DNA of 64,000 nt from Ancylobacter sonchi (GTDB taxonomy: Bacteria; Pseudomonadota; Alphaproteobacteria; Rhizobiales; Xanthobacteraceae): NCBI RefSeq assembly GCF_018390695.1, contig NZ_JAHBGF010000013.1, forward strand, positions 1 through 64,000, in the 5' to 3' direction. Positions 61,168 through 64,000 of the stretch are shown one piece after another (positions within the stretch are counted from its first letter, which is position 1; every line of letters starts with the position of its first letter). The position numbers and the translations under genes were made by a program. The notes under the pieces are model-generated. The model worked only from the letters and a program-made list of their open reading frames with translations, was not told where the DNA came from and did no database searches.

Positions 61168-62079
61168 TCACCTCCAGAGCCAATCCCAGGCGCGCCACCA
61201 CCACGGTTTCATGATCGCGGGACCAACGACCTTGCTTGCCTTCGGGCGGGGGTGGAACGGCTGGGTGCGAATGTCAAAAAGCGGATCACCGGCCTCATCC
61301 AGCGGATGGTGTGTGCAGCCGCAGCCTTTGAGCATTACCATGCGCTTGTTCGGCGTGATCGAGCCCTTGTTGCCGTCATAGTCGAGGAACACAAATACGG
61401 GCGGACCTTTGAACCAGGGGGTCAGGATCTGCGTCACGATCGAGACGGCAGTTGAAGCGAGCGCGCCGTTCGACCAGACCACCTGAGGCCGTGAGCCGGC
61501 TGCGCCGTACCGCTGTGCCTCTTGCGCCAACCGTTCATCGGTGATCAGACCGCAGCAGCGCAGGCAGGGCTCGCCCGGCATCGAGAGGATGACTTGGCCG
61601 GTCACGAGGTAGCCGGCGGCGCCGATAGTATGCACGTCCATCCCAATGTCGACGTAGGGGATGAGATGCTTGCGGGCGAAGCGCTCAAGCTCGTCTCGAT
61701 CCTTAAAGCTATCGACCGCCCCGACGATCACATCGCACTGCTTGAAGTCATCGACGGCGTCCTGCCATTTGCCCGGAACGAGGACAATGCGCGCGTCCGG
61801 CTGAAGCCCGCGGATCAGGCGCGCCGCGATGTCGACTTTCGGTCGCGCGGCTAGCACGTCGTCGAGGGTCCCGCCGATCAGGCGGTTTGTGTTGGTATCT
61901 TCAATGAAGTCCGGATCCGCGATGACATAGCCGCCGATCCCCATATGCGCGAATTGCTGCACCATGTGCGAGCCACCACCACCAGCACCGACGATACCCA
62001 CCGTCGCGCCGCGCAGGATGTTCTCGCTGTTTGCGCCAAGGAAACTCTGCCGCTCAAGCCGGGTCATGCTGCGCTCCAC
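61168..62079 (-). CDS. ThiF/E1-like adenylyltransferase, BilD-like
   Basis: 303 residues. Rossmann nucleotide site GIVGAGGGGSHMV (about 28-40), ADPDFIEDTNTNR with the E1-type Asp and Arg, and Cys-rich segments PCLRCC and KGCGCTHH. E1-like enzymes adenylate the C-terminal Gly of a ubiquitin-like protein and pass it on as a thioester. Last gene of the Ubl-E2-JAMM-E1 operon; the start overlaps the JAMM gene's 3' end by 16 bp. Confidence 0.88.
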   Translation of the reverse strand: MERSMTRLERQSFLGANSENILRGATVGIVGAGGGGSHMVQQFAHMGIGGYVIADPDFIEDTNTNRLIGGTLDDVLAARPKVDIAARLIRGLQPDARIVLVPGKWQDAVDDFKQCDVIVGAVDSFKDRDELERFARKHLIPYVDIGMDVHTIGAAGYLVTGQVILSMPGEPCLRCCGLITDERLAQEAQRYGAAGSRPQVVWSNGALASTAVSIVTQILTPWFKGPPVFVFLDYDGNKGSITPNKRMVMLKGCGCTHHPLDEAGDPLFDIRTQPFHPRPKASKVVGPAIMKPWWWRAWDWLWR

Positions 62080-62567
62080 ATGCTGGTCGGTGCGCCGATC
62101 GCATTGAATGTCGCGATGAAGGGACGCGGTCTGTCCCTGCCAAGCCAGACCTGTCCGAACGCGGCGGTATCGCTAAGAACAATGGCGCCATGCACCGCGA
62201 ACGGCGCCACAGATACGAAATTGGGGATGAACTTCGCATTCTCGCGGTTGTCGACAGAGCTGAAACTGGGAATGCCGCGACCACCGTGTGTGTGGACGTG
62301 GAACATGGCGGCGCGGCTGTTCATCGCCCATTGGCGGGCGCGGCGTATTGCCGACGCATCAATCATCGCGCCGACGTGCGGATCGTCGAGGTAATCCCCG
62401 TCGTCGACCGGGCGATAGTCGCGCGCCAGGATCAGCAACTCGTCGTGGGCGGCGGCCAAACCCGCCGCGACAAAGCCGATGCGCTCGTGCGCGATCGCAT
62501 GCCGGCGTCGAAGGTCGCTGCGTATCGCGTCAAGGAGCCGCTGGGTGATCTTGAACCGGATTCTCAT
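62064..62567 (-). CDS. JAB/JAMM-type isopeptidase, BilC-like
   Basis: 167 residues from ATG at 62567, overlapping the upstream stop (ATGA). JAMM metalloprotease features: Glu28 (AHERIGF), His-rich FHVHTHGGRG (His90/92/94) and S-x2-D at 103-106. The spacing between the second His and the Asp is one residue longer than the usual H-x-H-x7-S-x2-D. Members trim the C-terminus of ubiquitin-like precursors and cut conjugates. The Ubl gene of the same operon ends two residues after a GG, matching a precursor that needs trimming. Confidence 0.85.
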   Translation of the reverse strand: MRIRFKITQRLLDAIRSDLRRRHAIAHERIGFVAAGLAAAHDELLILARDYRPVDDGDYLDDPHVGAMIDASAIRRARQWAMNSRAAMFHVHTHGGRGIPSFSSVDNRENAKFIPNFVSVAPFAVHGAIVLSDTAAFGQVWLGRDRPRPFIATFNAIGAPTSMWSAA

Positions 62568-62896
62568 GCCACGGCCCTCAGGTGGGCGGAGAGCATCTGT
62601 GTCCACTTCAATGTAGCGGGCACATCATTCCAGGATGGCGCCCACCATGGGCGCTCAATCACACGATGCTGGTTCCAATTGGCGCCCCGCCCGGCGATCT
62701 GCTGGGCGAAGAAGAGGCGGGTGACATAACCGGAGTGGAAAAACGGAACGAGGAGAAGGTCCATGCGCTGCGGCTCGCCGCCCGCCAGGAAGGCAAAGGC
62801 GGGCAACAAGGCGACATGCTGGCCGCCCTCCTTGAGGAGGACGGCGCTGCCATGCATCGCCTGCAAGCCGGCGAATTCCTGCGACGGGTCGCTCAC
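62564..62896 (-). CDS. E2-position protein (BilB-like place), no cysteine
   Basis: 110 residues, overlapping both neighbours by 4 bp. It lies where the E2 conjugating enzyme is expected. Features that fit a small E2-like fold: alternating strands LLLVPFFHSGYVTRLFF, a Trp/Pro-rich loop (ERPWWAPSW) and a C-terminal helix. However, the translation has no Cys at all, whereas E2 catalysis needs one. Either the protein is a non-catalytic E2 variant or another kind of adaptor. Not recognised with certainty beyond position and shape. Confidence 0.6.
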   Translation of the reverse strand: MSDPSQEFAGLQAMHGSAVLLKEGGQHVALLPAFAFLAGGEPQRMDLLLVPFFHSGYVTRLFFAQQIAGRGANWNQHRVIERPWWAPSWNDVPATLKWTQMLSAHLRAVA

Positions 62897-63603
62897 GACG
62901 AACCCCCGCAGGGTACCTGCTGGAAGAACTTCATCCCCTCCTTGATGCGGAGCTTGCCGTCCGGCCCCAGGGGAGTCAGCTGGCCCTCGTCATTGAGGTA
63001 CTCCAGAATGTAGCCGGCGTGGACGCCGAACAGGCTAACCAGCTGCTCGGTCGAGTACTTGCCGCGAGGGATCTCGCGCGGATCGTTCTCGAAGTAGACG
63101 GTGATCAGACGCTTCTCGGTGTGCAGATGCTCCGTGCCGTCCGGCGTGAGGTTGATCACCCCATCGCGCGGCAGCTCGATCTCATCGCCGTCGCGCTCAA
63201 GGACCACGACCTCGTCCCGACCCACATGCCCGGATTCGCGCAGCTCCTGCACCAGCGCCTTGCCGACGCCCCATTCGAATCCGTAGCCGTTGAGCGTAAA
63301 GCGGAAGATGCGATCGCTCTTGAATGCGCGGAAGGCCTCCGTGCCCGCGAGCGCCAGGTCGACGGTCTCGTCGAGACCGATGGAACGCGACCCACGGCGG
63401 GTGAAAAGGATCAACACATGGTCGCCAATCGGATCGAAGCCGGCCTTCTCGAGGATGCGCCCGCCAGTCGGCTCAGGCTTGGCAAACTTCACAGCCACAC
63501 CGTTCACGGTCGTGGCGAACGAGCCGTCAGCATCAGGGTGACGGGCAGCCGGTCCAATGAGGCTGCTGGGACCGGATTCCTCCGGGAGGGCGATATGGTT
63601 CAT
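62893..63603 (-). CDS. multi-domain ubiquitin-like protein, BilA-like
   Basis: 236 residues. After a 28-residue leader, three beta-grasp-like units can be laid out at about 28-95, 96-162 and 163-236 (each beginning with a strand such as FATTVNGVAV, RFTLNGYGF and LITVYFENDP). The C-terminus reads QVPCGGSS: a GG followed by two residues. This is the pattern of a ubiquitin-like precursor needing removal of a short tail, and resembles multiubiquitin and ISG15-like proteins of bacterial Bil systems. First gene of the operon, divergent from an XRE regulator. Confidence 0.8.
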   Translation of the reverse strand: MNHIALPEESGPSSLIGPAARHPDADGSFATTVNGVAVKFAKPEPTGGRILEKAGFDPIGDHVLILFTRRGSRSIGLDETVDLALAGTEAFRAFKSDRIFRFTLNGYGFEWGVGKALVQELRESGHVGRDEVVVLERDGDEIELPRDGVINLTPDGTEHLHTEKRLITVYFENDPREIPRGKYSTEQLVSLFGVHAGYILEYLNDEGQLTPLGPDGKLRIKEGMKFFQQVPCGGSS

Positions 63604-63615
63604 GGTTCAACTCTT

Positions 63616-63653
63616 AGCGTGATGCTCCCGGCCCAATGCCAAAGCGTGACGCT
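63616..63653. promoter_or_regulatory. repeated AGCGTG(A)(T/C)GCT elements in the Ubl leader
   Basis: AGCGTGATGCT (63616-63626) and AGCGTGACGCT (63643-63653) are direct repeats with one mismatch, and the second is a perfect 5+1+5 palindrome. They lie just upstream of the Ubl start codon. Candidate operators for the divergent XRE regulator. Confidence 0.5.
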
Positions 63654-63675
63654 AATGTGATGCGGCATGCAAAGA

Positions 63676-63728
63676 ATGTCAAGCACATCGCGAGCATGCT
63701 TGACATATCAAGCGACCCGGCTTAAATT
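63676..63728. promoter_or_regulatory. divergent promoter with shared palindrome
   Basis: ATGTCAAGCA and TGCTTGACAT (63676-63685 and 63697-63706) form a perfect 10-bp inverted repeat with an 11-nt spacer. Each arm contains a TTGACA -35 hexamer pointing outward. On the plus strand TTGACA (63700-63705) is followed 17 nt later by TAAATT (63723-63728), a good promoter for the XRE gene. The minus strand has TTGACA (63677-63682) for the Ubl operon with a weaker -10 (about 63654-63659). Confidence 0.65.
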
Positions 63729-63761
63729 CACATTTTGAATCAAGGACTTCAGGAGGACTTT

Positions 63762-64000
63762 ATGCCGAGCAGCGGCGCAGGGCCGGAGAGCAGGCTCACG
63801 CTGGGGAGGTATCTCGCTTCAATACGCACCGACCGCGGTCTCTCACAGCGTGACGTTGAAAAAGCCACAGATAAGGTGGTTTCCAACGCCTACCTCAGCC
63901 AAATCGAGAACGACCAGATCAAGAAACCCAGCCCGAACATACTGCACGCGCTCGCGGAACTCTACGCGGTAAGCTACGAGAATCTGATGGAGCGCGCGGG
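63762..64000 (+). CDS. XRE-family transcriptional regulator (runs off the window)
   Basis: ATG at 63762 with AGGAGG 6 nt upstream. The visible 79 residues contain a helix-turn-helix of the XRE/Cro type (LGRYLASIRTDRGLSQRDVEKAT ... NAYLSQIENDQIKKPSPNILHALAELY). Partial at the right edge, so length and C-terminal domains are unknown. Divergent from the Ubl operon, it probably regulates that operon and itself via the palindromes between them. Confidence 0.87.
   Translation, partial: MPSSGAGPESRLTLGRYLASIRTDRGLSQRDVEKATDKVVSNAYLSQIENDQIKKPSPNILHALAELYAVSYENLMERA

Overview
The window is high-GC, densely packed bacterial chromosome. The mix of genes suggests an alphaproteobacterium, most likely of the Hyphomicrobiales and perhaps near Xanthobacteraceae or methylotrophic relatives. 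The basis is ExoF-like polysaccharide export, POPT-type and polar ABC importers, non-phosphorylative sugar-acid catabolism and a MoxR/vWA maturation cluster. This placement is inference; no rRNA or intact tRNA gene was found.

Region A (1-15 kb): a diffusible-signal-factor (DSF) quorum-sensing module. An RpfC-like hybrid kinase overlaps a REC-PAS-GGDEF-EAL response regulator and faces an RpfF-like DSF synthase across a perfect hairpin. The HD-GYP regulator RpfG of the textbook system is replaced by a c-di-GMP enzyme carrying both synthesis and degradation domains. Next to it lie a Hint-domain protein and exopolysaccharide genes: an ExoF-like exporter, one GT2 and three GT4 glycosyltransferases, two of them divergent paralogues.

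Region B (15-29 kb): a sugar/sugar-acid catabolic locus. It has a mutarotase, an SDR dehydrogenase, an SMP-30 lactonase, two enolase-superfamily dehydratases, a second SDR, an FAH-family hydrolase, a POPT ABC importer, a partial polar ABC importer and a FadR-type GntR regulator. Together they form a plausible non-phosphorylative route from aldose to pyruvate plus a small acid. The motif AAATNATATTT recurs only in its two divergent promoter regions.

Region C (29-41.5 kb): a second catabolic locus controlled by an IclR regulator: NTF2-like protein, CrtI-like FAD oxidoreductase, cupin, a second POPT importer, an amidohydrolase, a divergent aldehyde dehydrogenase and a separate Cds1-like PLP enzyme.

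Region D (42-49.8 kb): a NarL-type two-component system followed by a tightly overlapped MoxR-DUF58-small membrane protein-vWA-vWA-small protein-BatD-like operon. It resembles mxaRSACKL/Bat chaperone clusters, but no methanol dehydrogenase structural gene is present.

Region E (49.8-57.6 kb): mobile-element debris. It holds a truncated, frameshifted IS3-type transposase, a resolvase with an internal deletion, an AT-rich LuxR-type regulator, decayed genes and a large serine recombinase with a tRNA-3'-end-like sequence at its tail.

Region F (57.6-64 kb): a defence island. It carries an AAA+ ATPase/subtilase pair (IetAS-like) and a Bil-type ubiquitin-like conjugation operon (Ubl, E2-position protein, JAMM protease, E1), divergent from an XRE regulator across a shared palindromic promoter region. 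The Ubl appears to have three beta-grasp units and ends in GG plus two residues, while the E2-position protein contains no cysteine.
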